Shown here: positions 16,054-25,613 of the stretch, one piece after another
Numbering within the stretch: the stretch's first letter is position 1
How the letters are laid out: the number at the start of each line of letters is the position of its first letter
Source: Planctomycetota bacterium
Lineage (GTDB): Bacteria; Planctomycetota; Planctomycetia; Pirellulales; Thermoguttaceae
Direction: 5' to 3'
DNA length: 46,584 nucleotides
Assembly (NCBI GenBank): GCA_029550925.1
Contig: JAKPGL010000016.1
Coordinates: 65,734 to 112,317 of the forward strand
The notes under the pieces: model-generated
The model's input: the letters and a program-made list of their open reading frames with translations, nothing else
Databases searched by the model: none
Told to the model about the DNA's origin: nothing
Position numbers and translations under genes: made by a program

Positions 16054-17589
16054 TCATCCTGGGGTGTTCGGCAGATACGCTCCTAGGGCTTTGAGCCGCT
16101 TCTGAAGCTCCGGGATCGGAATGCTCCGGGTATCGGTCTGGAGTTGGACGGCCAGAGCGGCAGCCACCCCGGCGGCCTGCCCGGTGAGGAAGCAGCCCGG
16201 CATCACCCGGATCGAGCTTTGCATTGGCCGATCGGTGCTGATGCATCGGCCTGCCACCAGCACGTTTTTCAATCCTCTGGGCGTAAGCACCCGGTACGGA
16301 ATCCCGTAGCTTTCGCCTTTTTTGTACCGAAGGGTGGTAAAACCTTTCTCATATTCTTTGAAGGCATCCAACCCCGGCGACGGGGCATGGATATCCACCG
16401 GATAAGAGAACCGGCCGATTTCATCCTCAAAGACGGCTCGACGCTGGAAATCCTCCAGTACCAACACATAATCGCCCAGAATCCGCCGGCTCTCCCGTAC
16501 GCCCAGTTGCGAGGCGGTGGCCGCAAGCTGCATCCGCTCAAAGCCCTTGAGATATTTCTTATAATACTGCTCGTATTCCAGGAGGGACTTTCGGGCCCAG
16601 AGCACTGCTTTGGTGATAGAACGTTCATCAGTGCCGTCCAGGCCAAAGGTATGCCCGATGTTGCCCCCGCCGGTGGTCGGCCCAAGTGGCCACATGCCCG
16701 GCAGATGCCGATCGTCCAGGCTGAACAGGCCGTCCTGGATGGCCTGGGGCAATCGGCTTTGATCGGGGATTCGGCCGCCTTCATGGACCCGCTTCCAATC
16801 AATGTCGGTCCACAGACTGCACAAGGTGCCGGCCATCATTCGGCCCTGGGCGTCGCCTTTTTCAAACGGTGCGCCGGCCCAGGCGGCCAGGTCGCCGTCG
16901 CCGGTGGCGTCGATGAACATTTTGGCCTCCACCGCAAACAGGCCGCTTTTGGCGGCCAAAACGGCATATCGCACCCGGCCTTCCGCCGCCTCCACCGCCG
17001 TCAGTTCGGTTTGGAAGGTAAAATCCACCCCGGCCTGGAGGACCAGATCGTCATAAAGTCGCTTTAGTCGCTCGGCCTGGATGACGACGCCCCCGCCCCG
17101 GGCCTCCTTTTCCGAAACACCCAGCCCCTTGAGCACATCGGAGCCGATGCCGGCGGCCAAAAGATGCTCCCCATTCCCGAAGGGCATAAACACCGGCAGC
17201 ATACCGGCCGTGCCCATGCCGCCGAAACATATGTTCCGTTCGGCCAGGAAGACCCGCACCCCTTGCCGAGCGGCCGCTACCGCCGCCGCTATCCCGGCCG
17301 GGCCGCCGCCAGCGACAAAAATATCTACCGTGTACCGGATCGGCAACTGCCGCTGGAAAAGCAGCGTCTTTTCCATAGAAGCACCCTGGGGCGTCTGTGC
17401 AGCAGGTTGTCGGCTCGGCGCAGCCGACTCGCCCCCTGCACAAACCCCCGAAGCACTGCCGGCCGGCAAGGCGTCCTGGCCCGGTTTTCCCGAGCCAACG
17501 CCGCCTTCTCCTCCCAACCCGAAACGGACCATTCCGCCACCAGCCGCCATCGCCGAAGCAGCCAAAAAGTCTCTCCGTGTCAGCGACAT
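16054..17589 (-). CDS. Tat-exported FAD-dependent oxidoreductase
   Basis: Protein of 511 aa from the ATG at 17589, chosen because GAGGAGA lies just upstream and because the first residues then form a twin-arginine signal (SLTRRDFLAASAMAAGGG). An in-frame ATG 11 codons earlier (17622) would spoil the signal. The mature part begins with an FAD/NAD fold: DIFVAGGGPAGIAAAVAAA, then LAERNICFGGMGTAGM. This is the FAD_oxidored group, abundant in planctomycetes and often placed with carbohydrate-degrading genes. A C-terminal GRCISTDRPMQSSIRVMPGC and GQAAGVAAALA complete the flavin site. Folding with FAD in the cytoplasm before Tat export fits the signal. Substrate unknown. Convergent with valS; divergent from the discoidin protein. 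Confidence 0.85.
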   Translation of the reverse strand: MSLTRRDFLAASAMAAGGGMVRFGLGGEGGVGSGKPGQDALPAGSASGVCAGGESAAPSRQPAAQTPQGASMEKTLLFQRQLPIRYTVDIFVAGGGPAGIAAAVAAARQGVRVFLAERNICFGGMGTAGMLPVFMPFGNGEHLLAAGIGSDVLKGLGVSEKEARGGGVVIQAERLKRLYDDLVLQAGVDFTFQTELTAVEAAEGRVRYAVLAAKSGLFAVEAKMFIDATGDGDLAAWAGAPFEKGDAQGRMMAGTLCSLWTDIDWKRVHEGGRIPDQSRLPQAIQDGLFSLDDRHLPGMWPLGPTTGGGNIGHTFGLDGTDERSITKAVLWARKSLLEYEQYYKKYLKGFERMQLAATASQLGVRESRRILGDYVLVLEDFQRRAVFEDEIGRFSYPVDIHAPSPGLDAFKEYEKGFTTLRYKKGESYGIPYRVLTPRGLKNVLVAGRCISTDRPMQSSIRVMPGCFLTGQAAGVAAALAVQLQTDTRSIPIPELQKRLKALGAYLPNTPG

Positions 17590-17866
17590 CTTTTCTCTCC
17601 TCGGGAAGAAAAATTTATTCACCTAGGGCAATAGGACTTTCGTAAGGGAAACGCCAAATTGTTCCCTCTCTATTTGCAAAAATCCGCTAGGCCGATTATG
17701 CCTTCTGTTCGAGTTGCTTGTAAAGAGGCGTTTCGAGTACACTAAAAGAAGGCCAGCCATGTTGAAGATGGAAATTCTGGCGTCGGGAAGCAGTTTGTTT
17801 GGTTTGAATTCGGGAATCCAAACCGTTTAGACTCTTTCTCCCCCAAACATGGAGAGGACAGACACG

Positions 17867-20800
17867 ATGCAGGTTTTTCTATTGGCATGGTGGATGGGAG
17901 TCTTAGGGGGAATGGAATCCCAAGGAATGGAAATCGCCCAACTGAAGATGGACATTTGGCCGGATCGGGCTAATGGGGTGCAGTTTCCGGCGCAAGAAGC
18001 CCGGTTTGTTCGGCTGCTGATCCATCGCACTAGCGGCAACCAGCCCTGCATCGACGAACTGGAACTGTATGGGCCGGATGGGCCGGAGAACCTGGCCTTG
18101 GCTACGGCCGGCGCTAAAGCAACCGCCTCCTCACTGCTTCCAGGTTATCCGCAGCATCAGATCGAACACTTAAACGATGGCCGGTACGGCAACGCCTACA
18201 GTTGGATCCCGGCTACGGAGGCGGGCCAGTGGGCGCAGATCGAACTGCCCAAACCGGCAAAAGTCCATCGGGTAGTGATTTCCCGGGATCGAGAGGGCCA
18301 GTATGCGGATCGGGTACCCACGCATTTTGAGGTGCAACTGTCGCTGGACGGGAAGACCTGGCAGAGCGTGGTGAAGGTGGCAGGCCGGGCGATGGGCGGT
18401 GTGCGCCGGGCAGGGCCGGATGGATTTCTGGGAGTGGTTGGCCCGGCCCCGCCGCCGCCTCGGATTGTGCCGGGCAGCAAGCGGCCAGAAGTCCAGTCCG
18501 CCGCCGATCTTGTAGCACCTAAAAAAGATGACCTAGGTTTTGAGAACCTGGCTCTGCGACCCGCGGCCAAGGCGAATGCCTCTTCGGTCTTGCCCGGATA
18601 TGCCATCCACCAGATCGCCCATCTAAACGATGGGAAATTGGGCAACTCCCATAGCTGGATCAGCCGAGGCGAACCCTCCTGGGCCGAGATCGACCTGGGT
18701 GAGCTGTTTTGGGTGTATAAGGCGGCTTTTGGCAGCGACAGCAGCGGTCAGTATCAGGATCGAGCGCCTCGGCAGTTTACTATTCTGGCGGCCAGGGAGT
18801 ATCAGGCCGATTCGGCTGCTCCCGCTTGGCAGGCGGTCTATAAAGGAGATGGTGTACCGGTGCAAGTGCGGCGGGAGTTTCGGTTCCGGCCGGTGCAGGC
18901 TCGATGGATTCGCCTCCAGATTCAGTCGGCAGACGGCGGCGAGGCCCGGATCGACGAACTGGAAATCTACGGCCAAAAAGAGCCGATCCCGCTGGAAAAG
19001 ATCGGTCCGCTGCCCAGCCAACTGGCCGGCGTCCAGTTCCCTCTCCCCTGGCGGGAGAGGGGTAGGGTGAGGGGGGAAGGTGGGGAGGTCCCATCCACCA
19101 CCGATGCCGGCCAAAGGCCCGCTCCTGCCGGAAGTCCCCCTCACCCGGCTTCGCCATTGGCTCAGCCGGCCTCTCCCACGGAGGGGAGAGGCGATAAATT
19201 CCAATCGACCGAACCACTCTCCTACGAAGAATGGGACCTTTTGCGATACGCCTTTTTGAACGAGGAACACGCCTGGCTGAAGACCTTTGGCCGGGCCGAT
19301 TTGGACCCCAGTTTGGTGCCTTATAACGGGCGGGTGAAGGAGTATCCGAAGCATGTGGGCGACGATCGGCTTCCCCTGCCCCCGCTTAGTAGCACCCCGA
19401 AACTGGATGGTCAACTGGACGATGGTTGCTGGCAGGAGGCAAGTCGAGGTGTGGCCCGGGTGGCGCACTTGGCCGACTTCGACCAAAGCCCCCTGGTCGA
19501 AACCGCCGTGTGGGCCGGGTGGAAAGATGAATATCTATATCTGGCCCTCCAGACCGATCGGCTCCTAAGCAGCCATCTGGCCGTAGTTTCCACAAGCAGC
19601 GGTCAGGGCTGCGGAGTGGTCGCCCTGGAAAAGGAAGGGCTGGTCTTTAAGACCTATCAGCGGGAAGGCCCGCACCAGACAAAGCTAGACCAAACCCGGC
19701 CGGTTGAAGGGGCGTATGATCCGAGTCTGCGCCGATGGGAAATTCGGCTGCCGTTGCAGTGGTTCCCGGACTGCCGACAGCAGGGTCTGCGGATCGGGCT
19801 GGGTATGGGCGGACGGCATACGCCGGCCATTGGCCGGCCGGTGTGGTTTGTGTTTTCCGATCTGGCGGTAGGGGAAGAGCCGCCCTGTGTGGATCGGGCA
19901 TTCCGAGTGCGGCTTCGGGTACCGGCCGGCGGCAAACCGTGCAAGGTGCAAAGTGCGGCGGCGGGGTGGCCGGGCGAGCTAGTGCTCCAGCCGGGCCAGG
20001 TGCAGGTGATACGCCTGCCTGCCGAGCAAGGCCCCATCGGCCCTCAATTGCATCTGAGCATTTTGGAATTAAACAGCGGGCAGGAGTACCGCCTGCACCT
20101 TTTCCGGTACGATCCGCTGGAGCGGACGCTCAGCCTGTGGGAAGAGATGCTGGACCGGTTGGAGGCCAAGGGACTCTCGGCGGCCGACGAGCGACAAACA
20201 GCCGCCGGGTTCCGCCGCCGCCAAGACCAACTGCTTAAACAAGCCCCGGACGAGCAGGCCGAACGGGAAACCTTCTTCCAGGCCCGGTGGGCCAAACGCC
20301 GCAGCATGTTCCGCGACCCGGACCTCCGGCCGCTGGAAGAAATCCTTTTTGTGAAACGATACCCCTATGAACCGTCGCACAATTACAGTGTGATGCTGGA
20401 TGCGCCGTGGCGGCCCGGCGGCGGGATTTACCGAATCCGGTTTCCGTGGATCAACGGCCGATTGGAGCCCGGCCAAGCGGAACTGCAGAAATTGTTCGAC
20501 TCCGGCGACGGCATTGCCCGGGACCCGGTGGCCACGTTCGATTGCAGCAAAATCTATTTCGCCTACCGCCGCAGCCAGCCGGAGTATTTCCACATTATGC
20601 GTATGAATCCGGACGGCAGCCGCCTGGAGCAACTCACCTCTGGGCCGTTCCATGATTATTTTCCGTGTCCCCTGCCGGACGGCGGCTTGGCGATGATCTC
20701 CACCCGGTGCAAGGCGAGGTATCTGTGTTGGCGGCCCCAGGTGGCCGTGCTTTTCCGCATGGAGGCCGACGGCAGTCAGATTCGGCCGCTGTCGTTTGCC

Positions 20801-22237
20801 AACCTGAGCGAATGGGGACCGTCGGTAACCCGTGACGGCCGGATCATCTGGCAACGGTCCGAATACATCGACAAAGGGGCCGACTTCAGCCATACCTTGT
20901 GGACCATCCGTCCCGACGGCACCCATCCGGAACTGGTCTTCGGCAATACGATCATCCAGCCCAATGGCTACGCCAGCGGGCGGGAAGTGCCCGGAACCAA
21001 GGAGATATGCTGTGTGCTGGTCTCGCACTTTGGGGACCTGAACGGGCCGGTCGCCCTGCTGGAGATCGAGAAAGGCCGATTCAACCCGGCCGCCATCAAA
21101 ACCCTTACGCCCGAAGTACCCTGGCCGGGCTGGTGGCCCAGGACCGAATACTTCCGGGATCCGTACCCGATTGCCAGAGATTACATCCTGTGTTCGCACG
21201 CTCCGAGGGAACGGGCTGGGCTGTGCGTGCTGGATCGGTACGGCAACCGGGAGATGCTGTATATGGACGGCGTGTATGGGTGCATGACGCCGACGCCGTT
21301 TCGGCCCACGCCCAGGCCGCCGATCTTGGCTCCGGAAAAGATCGACCCCAAGGAGGAATGGGGCCAACTGGTGTTGGCCGATGTCTATCAGGGGATCGAA
21401 GAGTTCATTCCCCGGGGTAAAGTGAAATACCTGCGGGTGGTCGAAGAGGTGCGGGCCAATCTGGCGCAATTACCTACCGGCGAATACCGCAAAGATCATG
21501 AGCCATTCATGCACTTCTACGCCGCCCCAGTGGATCGGGTGAGCGGTCCCTTTGGTTGGCCCTCGTATGTGGCCAAAGCGCCGTGGGGCTTGGTTCCGGT
21601 ACATGAAGACGGATCGGCCCATTTCTACGCACCGGCTGGTAAAACGCTATATTTCCAAATTCTCGACGAAGACCTGAACGAATTGCAACGGATGCGAAGC
21701 GTCGTACAACTCCAGCCGGGCGAACGACGCAGTTGTATCGGCTGCCATGAGGACCGGCGGTACAGTCCCCCGGCCAAGCCGCCTTTGGCTATGCTGCGGG
21801 AACCGGTCTATCCGACGCCGCCTCCCTGGGGCGCAGGACCTTTCTCCTACGAAAAAGTGGTCCAGCCGGTGCTGGATCGGCGGTGCGCCAGTTGCCATGA
21901 CCACCGGGACGCCAAGGGGATTGATCTAACCGGCGCCTTGGATGTGGATCGGATTCCATCGTCCTATAAGACGCTCATTCGGCAGGGCTGGGTGCATGTG
22001 TTAGATTGCGGCTGGAACTCCGGCGGCAACGAGAAGCGGCAACCGCTGACCTTTGGTACGGTAAAAAGCCGATTGTGGGAGGTGCTGGGCCGGGGCCATT
22101 ACGACGTGCGCCTCAGTCGGGACGAAATGCACGCCATCAAATGCTGGATCGACATGAACTGCCCGCTTTGGCCGGACTACGTGCAGCGGGAACTCCGGCC
22201 CGGCCCCTCCCCGCCGCAACTAAGCGGCAATCGATAA
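17867..22237 (+). CDS. Giant discoidin-CBM9-HzsA-related cytochrome fusion
   Basis: Protein of 1456 aa from ATG 17867, preferred over the in-frame ATG at 17849 because GGAGAGG (17851-17857) sits nine bases before it and it opens a signal peptide (MQVFLLAWWMGVLGG). Two F5/8 type C (discoidin) domains occupy about residues 40-190 and 220-375 (both with ASS(L/V)LPGY and HLNDG). Residues 392-443 are translated from an inserted palindromic repeat. A CBM9-like domain (STPKLDGQLDDGCWQEA) covers about 500-690, a helical linker follows, and an HzsA-like propeller plus two CxxCH sites (C1290/C1293/H1294 and C1340/C1343/H1344) end the protein. A third CxxCH, present in the 1-2427 relative, is missing. 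The glycan-binding modules suggest an extracellular or envelope redox protein attached to polysaccharide; the reaction is unknown. Confidence 0.8.
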   Translation: MQVFLLAWWMGVLGGMESQGMEIAQLKMDIWPDRANGVQFPAQEARFVRLLIHRTSGNQPCIDELELYGPDGPENLALATAGAKATASSLLPGYPQHQIEHLNDGRYGNAYSWIPATEAGQWAQIELPKPAKVHRVVISRDREGQYADRVPTHFEVQLSLDGKTWQSVVKVAGRAMGGVRRAGPDGFLGVVGPAPPPPRIVPGSKRPEVQSAADLVAPKKDDLGFENLALRPAAKANASSVLPGYAIHQIAHLNDGKLGNSHSWISRGEPSWAEIDLGELFWVYKAAFGSDSSGQYQDRAPRQFTILAAREYQADSAAPAWQAVYKGDGVPVQVRREFRFRPVQARWIRLQIQSADGGEARIDELEIYGQKEPIPLEKIGPLPSQLAGVQFPLPWRERGRVRGEGGEVPSTTDAGQRPAPAGSPPHPASPLAQPASPTEGRGDKFQSTEPLSYEEWDLLRYAFLNEEHAWLKTFGRADLDPSLVPYNGRVKEYPKHVGDDRLPLPPLSSTPKLDGQLDDGCWQEASRGVARVAHLADFDQSPLVETAVWAGWKDEYLYLALQTDRLLSSHLAVVSTSSGQGCGVVALEKEGLVFKTYQREGPHQTKLDQTRPVEGAYDPSLRRWEIRLPLQWFPDCRQQGLRIGLGMGGRHTPAIGRPVWFVFSDLAVGEEPPCVDRAFRVRLRVPAGGKPCKVQSAAAGWPGELVLQPGQVQVIRLPAEQGPIGPQLHLSILELNSGQEYRLHLFRYDPLERTLSLWEEMLDRLEAKGLSAADERQTAAGFRRRQDQLLKQAPDEQAERETFFQARWAKRRSMFRDPDLRPLEEILFVKRYPYEPSHNYSVMLDAPWRPGGGIYRIRFPWINGRLEPGQAELQKLFDSGDGIARDPVATFDCSKIYFAYRRSQPEYFHIMRMNPDGSRLEQLTSGPFHDYFPCPLPDGGLAMISTRCKARYLCWRPQVAVLFRMEADGSQIRPLSFANLSEWGPSVTRDGRIIWQRSEYIDKGADFSHTLWTIRPDGTHPELVFGNTIIQPNGYASGREVPGTKEICCVLVSHFGDLNGPVALLEIEKGRFNPAAIKTLTPEVPWPGWWPRTEYFRDPYPIARDYILCSHAPRERAGLCVLDRYGNREMLYMDGVYGCMTPTPFRPTPRPPILAPEKIDPKEEWGQLVLADVYQGIEEFIPRGKVKYLRVVEEVRANLAQLPTGEYRKDHEPFMHFYAAPVDRVSGPFGWPSYVAKAPWGLVPVHEDGSAHFYAPAGKTLYFQILDEDLNELQRMRSVVQLQPGERRSCIGCHEDRRYSPPAKPPLAMLREPVYPTPPPWGAGPFSYEKVVQPVLDRRCASCHDHRDAKGIDLTGALDVDRIPSSYKTLIRQGWVHVLDCGWNSGGNEKRQPLTFGTVKSRLWEVLGRGHYDVRLSRDEMHAIKCWIDMNCPLWPDYVQRELRPGPSPPQLSGNR
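19038..19194. repeat. Palindromic interspersed repeat inserted in frame in a CDS
   Basis: Two palindromes point at each other: CTCTCCCCTGGCGGGAGAGG with TAGGGTGAGGGGG on the left (19041-19075) and CCCCCTCACCC with CCTCTCCCACGGAGGGGAGA on the right (19136-19191). The translation is a Pro/Arg/Gly-rich stretch without domain character, between a discoidin and a CBM9-like domain, and it keeps the frame open. The same GGGAGAGG/CCCTCACC elements recur at 44500-44632. Confidence 0.75.
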
Positions 22238-22470
22238 GTTCTCCGCAAGAACTCCTCAAAATTCCGGTCGAGGCCCAGAAAGGGTTCGGTGGGATCGTAC
22301 TCCAGGTTGGCGTCTGCAAGAACTCTTCCATCGCCACGGGATTTGAAAGTCTTTTTGGGCTGTGATACTATATCCAGGAAGACGGGGAAGGCGTTCTGTT
22401 TAAGAGGATCGCTCTTTGTATGTCCTTTGCCGGGCAAGCGGTGGTCCAGTTTTTTGGAAGATGTTCGGGT

Positions 22471-22525
22471 CTGGTTGCTGCTTGCGCAGGAATGACAAGG
22501 TACTGTATTCGGCTAAAATGTTATC
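22471..22525 (+). repeat. Interspersed repeat end (CATTCGGCT family), copy 2
   Basis: Carries GCTGCTTGCGCAGGAATGAC followed by AAGGTACTGTATTCGGCTAA and AATGTTA. It matches, in the opposite orientation, the copy at 4767-4824. It lies between the discoidin protein and the nucleoside hydrolase gene; no gene is seen elsewhere in 22238-22579. Confidence 0.6.
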
Positions 22526-22579
22526 AAATTACAAGAGTTTGTGATCTGGCTCCGATGCAACTATTCTAGGAGATCAACG

Positions 22580-23740
22580 ATGATGAAACGATTTTGGCTA
22601 GAGAAAATGCTAGGGATGTTGGGGTGGGCAGCGTTATTCGCAGTGGCGTTCGATTTAGGAAAAAGTTGGCCGGTTTCCCTGGGGGAACTTCAGGGAGCGG
22701 AGAACCCAGCCGGGGAGAAACTTTCCCAACCGCAGAGCCGAGAAGGGAAAACGGAGGGCCAGGAGCCGGTGCGTCTGATTTTCGACACCGACATCGGCAA
22801 CGATGTGGACGATGCGATGGCGATGGCCGTCATCCACGCCCTGGCCAACCGCGGCGAATGCCAACTGCTGGCGGTAACCGTTACGAAAGACAACCCCTAT
22901 GCGGCCCGGATAGTCGATCTGCTGAACACCTTTTATGGTCGGCCGGATATTCCGATCGGCGTGGTTCGCGGCGGCAAGACGCCGGAGGATGGTCGGTATT
23001 TACGTCAGGTGGTAACCGCCGAAGACGGGGGAAAACCACGGTATCCGCATCGGCTCTCTGACGGCCGATCGGCGCCGGACGCGGTCCAGGTGTTGCGGCG
23101 CACTCTGGCCGGTCAACCGGACGGCTCGGTGGTCGTGGTGCAGGTGGGGTTTTCGACGAATTTGGCCCGCCTTTTGGATTCGCCGCCGGATGACATTTCG
23201 CCGTTGGACGGCAAGAGTCTGGCGGCGAAGAAGGTTCGGCTTCTTTCGGTGATGGCCGGGGCGTTTTCCGAAGACCTCCAGAAGCGGCGATTCCGGGAGT
23301 ACAACGTGGTTACCGACGTTCCGGCGGCCCAAAAGGTGTTGGGCCAGTGGCCCACGCCGATCGTGGCCAGCGGGTTTGAAATTGGCCGGGCCATCCTGTA
23401 TCCGGTCGTCAGTATCCGGCAAGATTACCGATATGTGTCGCATCATCCGGTGGCGGAGGCGTATGGGTATTATCGCGGCCTGGAGCACGATCAGCCCACG
23501 TTTGATCTGACCAGCGTGCTGTATGCGGTTCGGCCGGAGCGGGGCTACTTCGATCTCTCGCCGCCGGGCTGGATTCGGGTGGAAGACGATGGGTTCACGC
23601 GGTTTGAGCCGGACCCCAACGGAAAACATCGGTATCTGATTGTCTCGGCGGAACAGATCGTTCGGGTGCGAGAGGCGCTTTGCTGGCTTTGCAGCGAGCC
23701 GCCGCAAAGGCTGGTACCGCAGTCGTCGTCGGATCGGTAA
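22580..23740 (+). CDS. Secreted inosine-uridine type nucleoside hydrolase
   Basis: Protein of 386 aa from ATG 22580, which has AGGAG eight to twelve bases upstream; an in-frame ATG at 22541 has no such site. A basic start (MMKRFW) and a hydrophobic stretch to about residue 25 form a signal peptide or anchor. The calcium-binding [14 protein letters not shown] motif near residue 70 is the hallmark of IU-type nucleoside N-ribohydrolases, which split the bond between base and ribose. Export is common in planctomycete members, which may act on glycosides other than nucleosides. Spacing of 110 bases to the ZIP gene allows a shared transcript. The exact substrate cannot be read from sequence. Confidence 0.85.
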   Translation: MMKRFWLEKMLGMLGWAALFAVAFDLGKSWPVSLGELQGAENPAGEKLSQPQSREGKTEGQEPVRLIFDTDIGNDVDDAMAMAVIHALANRGECQLLAVTVTKDNPYAARIVDLLNTFYGRPDIPIGVVRGGKTPEDGRYLRQVVTAEDGGKPRYPHRLSDGRSAPDAVQVLRRTLAGQPDGSVVVVQVGFSTNLARLLDSPPDDISPLDGKSLAAKKVRLLSVMAGAFSEDLQKRRFREYNVVTDVPAAQKVLGQWPTPIVASGFEIGRAILYPVVSIRQDYRYVSHHPVAEAYGYYRGLEHDQPTFDLTSVLYAVRPERGYFDLSPPGWIRVEDDGFTRFEPDPNGKHRYLIVSAEQIVRVREALCWLCSEPPQRLVPQSSSDR

Positions 23741-23802
23741 CATTCCGGCCTACAAAACGCCGTCGTCTCCGCCGAGGCGCTGGCACAGTTCGCCATCGGT
23801 CG

Positions 23803-23831
23803 CAACATTTCCGCGTTCGACCGAAATGTTG
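23803..23831. promoter_or_regulatory. Inverted repeat upstream of the ZIP gene
   Basis: CAACATTTC (23803-23811) and GAAATGTTG (23823-23831) form a perfect 9-bp inverted repeat with an 11-base spacer, ending just before the ribosome site AAAAGGAG. Either an operator for a metal-responsive repressor or an RNA hairpin near the ribosome site; which one cannot be told from sequence. Confidence 0.4.
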
Positions 23832-23850
23832 TAAAAGGAGATTTTTTGCA

Positions 23851-24675
23851 ATGGAGTATCCAGCGATCCGATGGGTGTTCGAGCAACCGGTAGTGGTCCA
23901 GGCGCTATTGGCCACGTTGTTTACCTGGGCGGTAACGGCGGCCGGCGCCAGCCTGGTCTTTTTTACCCGGCGGTTTGACCAGAAGCTCATGGACGGCATG
24001 TTGGGCATGGCCGCCGGCGTGATGATAGCGGCCAGTTACTGGTCGCTTTTGGCCCCGGCCATCGAGATGTCGGAAGGAGATTGGCGGCCAGCGACCATCG
24101 GCTTTCTGCTGGGCGGATTTTTCTTGTACGGCATCGACAAGATTTTGCCGCACCTGCATCTAGGCAAAGAGACGGGCGAAGCCGAGGGAATACCCACCCA
24201 CTGGCAACGGGCGGTCCTGCTGATGCTGGCCATCACTTTGCACAATATCCCGGAAGGGTTGGCTGTGGGTGTGGCCTTTGGCGCCGTCGGCCAGGCGGCG
24301 GAACCGGAAACCGCCCGTCGGCTTTTCGGAGCGGCGGCGGCCTTGGCCGTCGGCATCGGCCTGCAAAACTTCCCCGAAGGGCTGGCGGTGGCTATGCCCT
24401 TGCGCCGGGAAGGCATGGGGCGGTTGAAGGCATTTTGGTATGGGCAACTGTCCGGCGTGGTGGAACCCCTGGCCGGGCTGCTGGGCGCATGGGCCGTGAT
24501 GAGCATGGCCGCCGTGTTGCCCTATGCCTTGGCCTTTGCCGCCGGGGCCATGATGTTCGTCGTAGTCGAGGAGCTGATCCCGGAATCCCAACGGAACGGC
24601 TACAGCGACTTTGCCACCGGCGGGGCGCTGCTGGGCTTTACCCTGATGATGGTCCTGGACGTGGCCCTGGGATGA
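23851..24675 (+). CDS. ZIP-family divalent metal transporter
   Basis: Protein of 274 aa starting at ATG 23851 after AAAAGGAG; upstream in-frame codons belong to the intergenic region and the preceding gene. About eight membrane segments are visible. The signature of the transport site is in two neighbouring helices: [17 protein letters not shown] (H-N-x-P-E-G) and [17 protein letters not shown] (Q-N-x-P-E-G). A third helix has [10 protein letters not shown]. This matches the GufA-like ZIP group that moves zinc and other divalent metals into the cytoplasm. A long loop with HLHLGKE may also bind metal. An inverted repeat directly upstream may control it. Confidence 0.9.
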   Translation: MEYPAIRWVFEQPVVVQALLATLFTWAVTAAGASLVFFTRRFDQKLMDGMLGMAAGVMIAASYWSLLAPAIEMSEGDWRPATIGFLLGGFFLYGIDKILPHLHLGKETGEAEGIPTHWQRAVLLMLAITLHNIPEGLAVGVAFGAVGQAAEPETARRLFGAAAALAVGIGLQNFPEGLAVAMPLRREGMGRLKAFWYGQLSGVVEPLAGLLGAWAVMSMAAVLPYALAFAAGAMMFVVVEELIPESQRNGYSDFATGGALLGFTLMMVLDVALG

Positions 24676-24732
24676 AAAATTGGCCGACTAGGCGCTCCCC
24701 TGGTTCACTTGGGCTTTCCCGGCAGAGGACGG

Positions 24733-25434
24733 TTATTCCCCGACGCCCACCGACATGGGCCGACCGTTATGTTTCGGTCCCAGACGCAAAAGCAACGGGA
24801 TAGCCTTTTCGGCCCACTCCTGCGGCGAGGGATACGAGGTTGCCTCTGGCCCGAAACACGACTCCAGCATTTGGGTATGGATAATGCCCGGATTCAGCGG
24901 CACGGCGGCCATGCCGGCCGGCAACTCCTGGGCCAACGCCTGGGTCAGCCCTTCGATGGCCCATTTGGTCGCACAATAGGGGGCCACTTCCGGCGAGGTG
25001 GATCGGCCCCAACCGGAACTGATATTCACGATCACCCCCTGCCGACGGGCCACCATCGTGGGCAAAAAATGCCGAAGCACATAATAGACGCCCTTGATAT
25101 TCACGTCGATGACCATCTCGAACTCCTCCGGCGGCACTTGCCACAACGGAGCGTTTCGGTTGATCAGGGCGGCATTGTTGATCAATAGATCGATCGCCGG
25201 GTTGTCCTCCCGCACTGCCTTCGCCCACTGGGCCACCTCCGGCTCCTTGGCCACATCGACCACGTCAAACCGATGGGGCGGGCCGAACTGCCGCCGAAGC
25301 TCTTCCACCGCCTGAGCCGAGCGGGCACAACCGACCACCACATGCCCCCGGGCCGCCAACCCCTCCACCAGCGCCCGGCCCAAACCCCGGCTGACCCCGG
25401 TAATCACAATCCGTTTTGGCTGTTCTTTTGCCAT
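24733..25434 (-). CDS. Short-chain dehydrogenase/reductase
   Basis: Protein of 233 aa, typical for classical SDRs. Cofactor turn TGVSRGLGR at residues 12-20, NNA motif (LLINNAAL) near 86, N112, catalytic serine region INISSGWG-like (VNISSGWG, 136-143) and the YxxxK pair Y153/K157 (YCATK). A cysteine at 36 and no clear acidic residue after strand 2 would suit NADPH (GCARSAQ). The substrate is not evident. It is soluble, with no signal. It lies on the minus strand upstream of nothing obviously related; the glycosidase gene next to it is on the same strand and ends 180 bases before its start. Confidence 0.88.
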   Translation of the reverse strand: MAKEQPKRIVITGVSRGLGRALVEGLAARGHVVVGCARSAQAVEELRRQFGPPHRFDVVDVAKEPEVAQWAKAVREDNPAIDLLINNAALINRNAPLWQVPPEEFEMVIDVNIKGVYYVLRHFLPTMVARRQGVIVNISSGWGRSTSPEVAPYCATKWAIEGLTQALAQELPAGMAAVPLNPGIIHTQMLESCFGPEATSYPSPQEWAEKAIPLLLRLGPKHNGRPMSVGVGE

Positions 25435-25613
25435 AGGAACTTCTCCTACTTGTACTATTTCCGCCGAGCGGCCAACCTGTCCGCCTCTGTGTCCTCCCTG
25501 CTTCCAACAGGCCCTGGCTTGCAGAGAGATGAGAGGTTGACCGAACGGCGGAAATGGTACACCAAGAAGAGTCCGCTGAGAAGGGGCGTAGGAGCTTTTT
25601 TTACTCCCAATAC

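Noticed and set aside
20069-21469. Long minus-strand frame opposite the giant fusion protein
   Set aside because: Shadow of codon bias; the plus strand carries propeller strands over the same bases.
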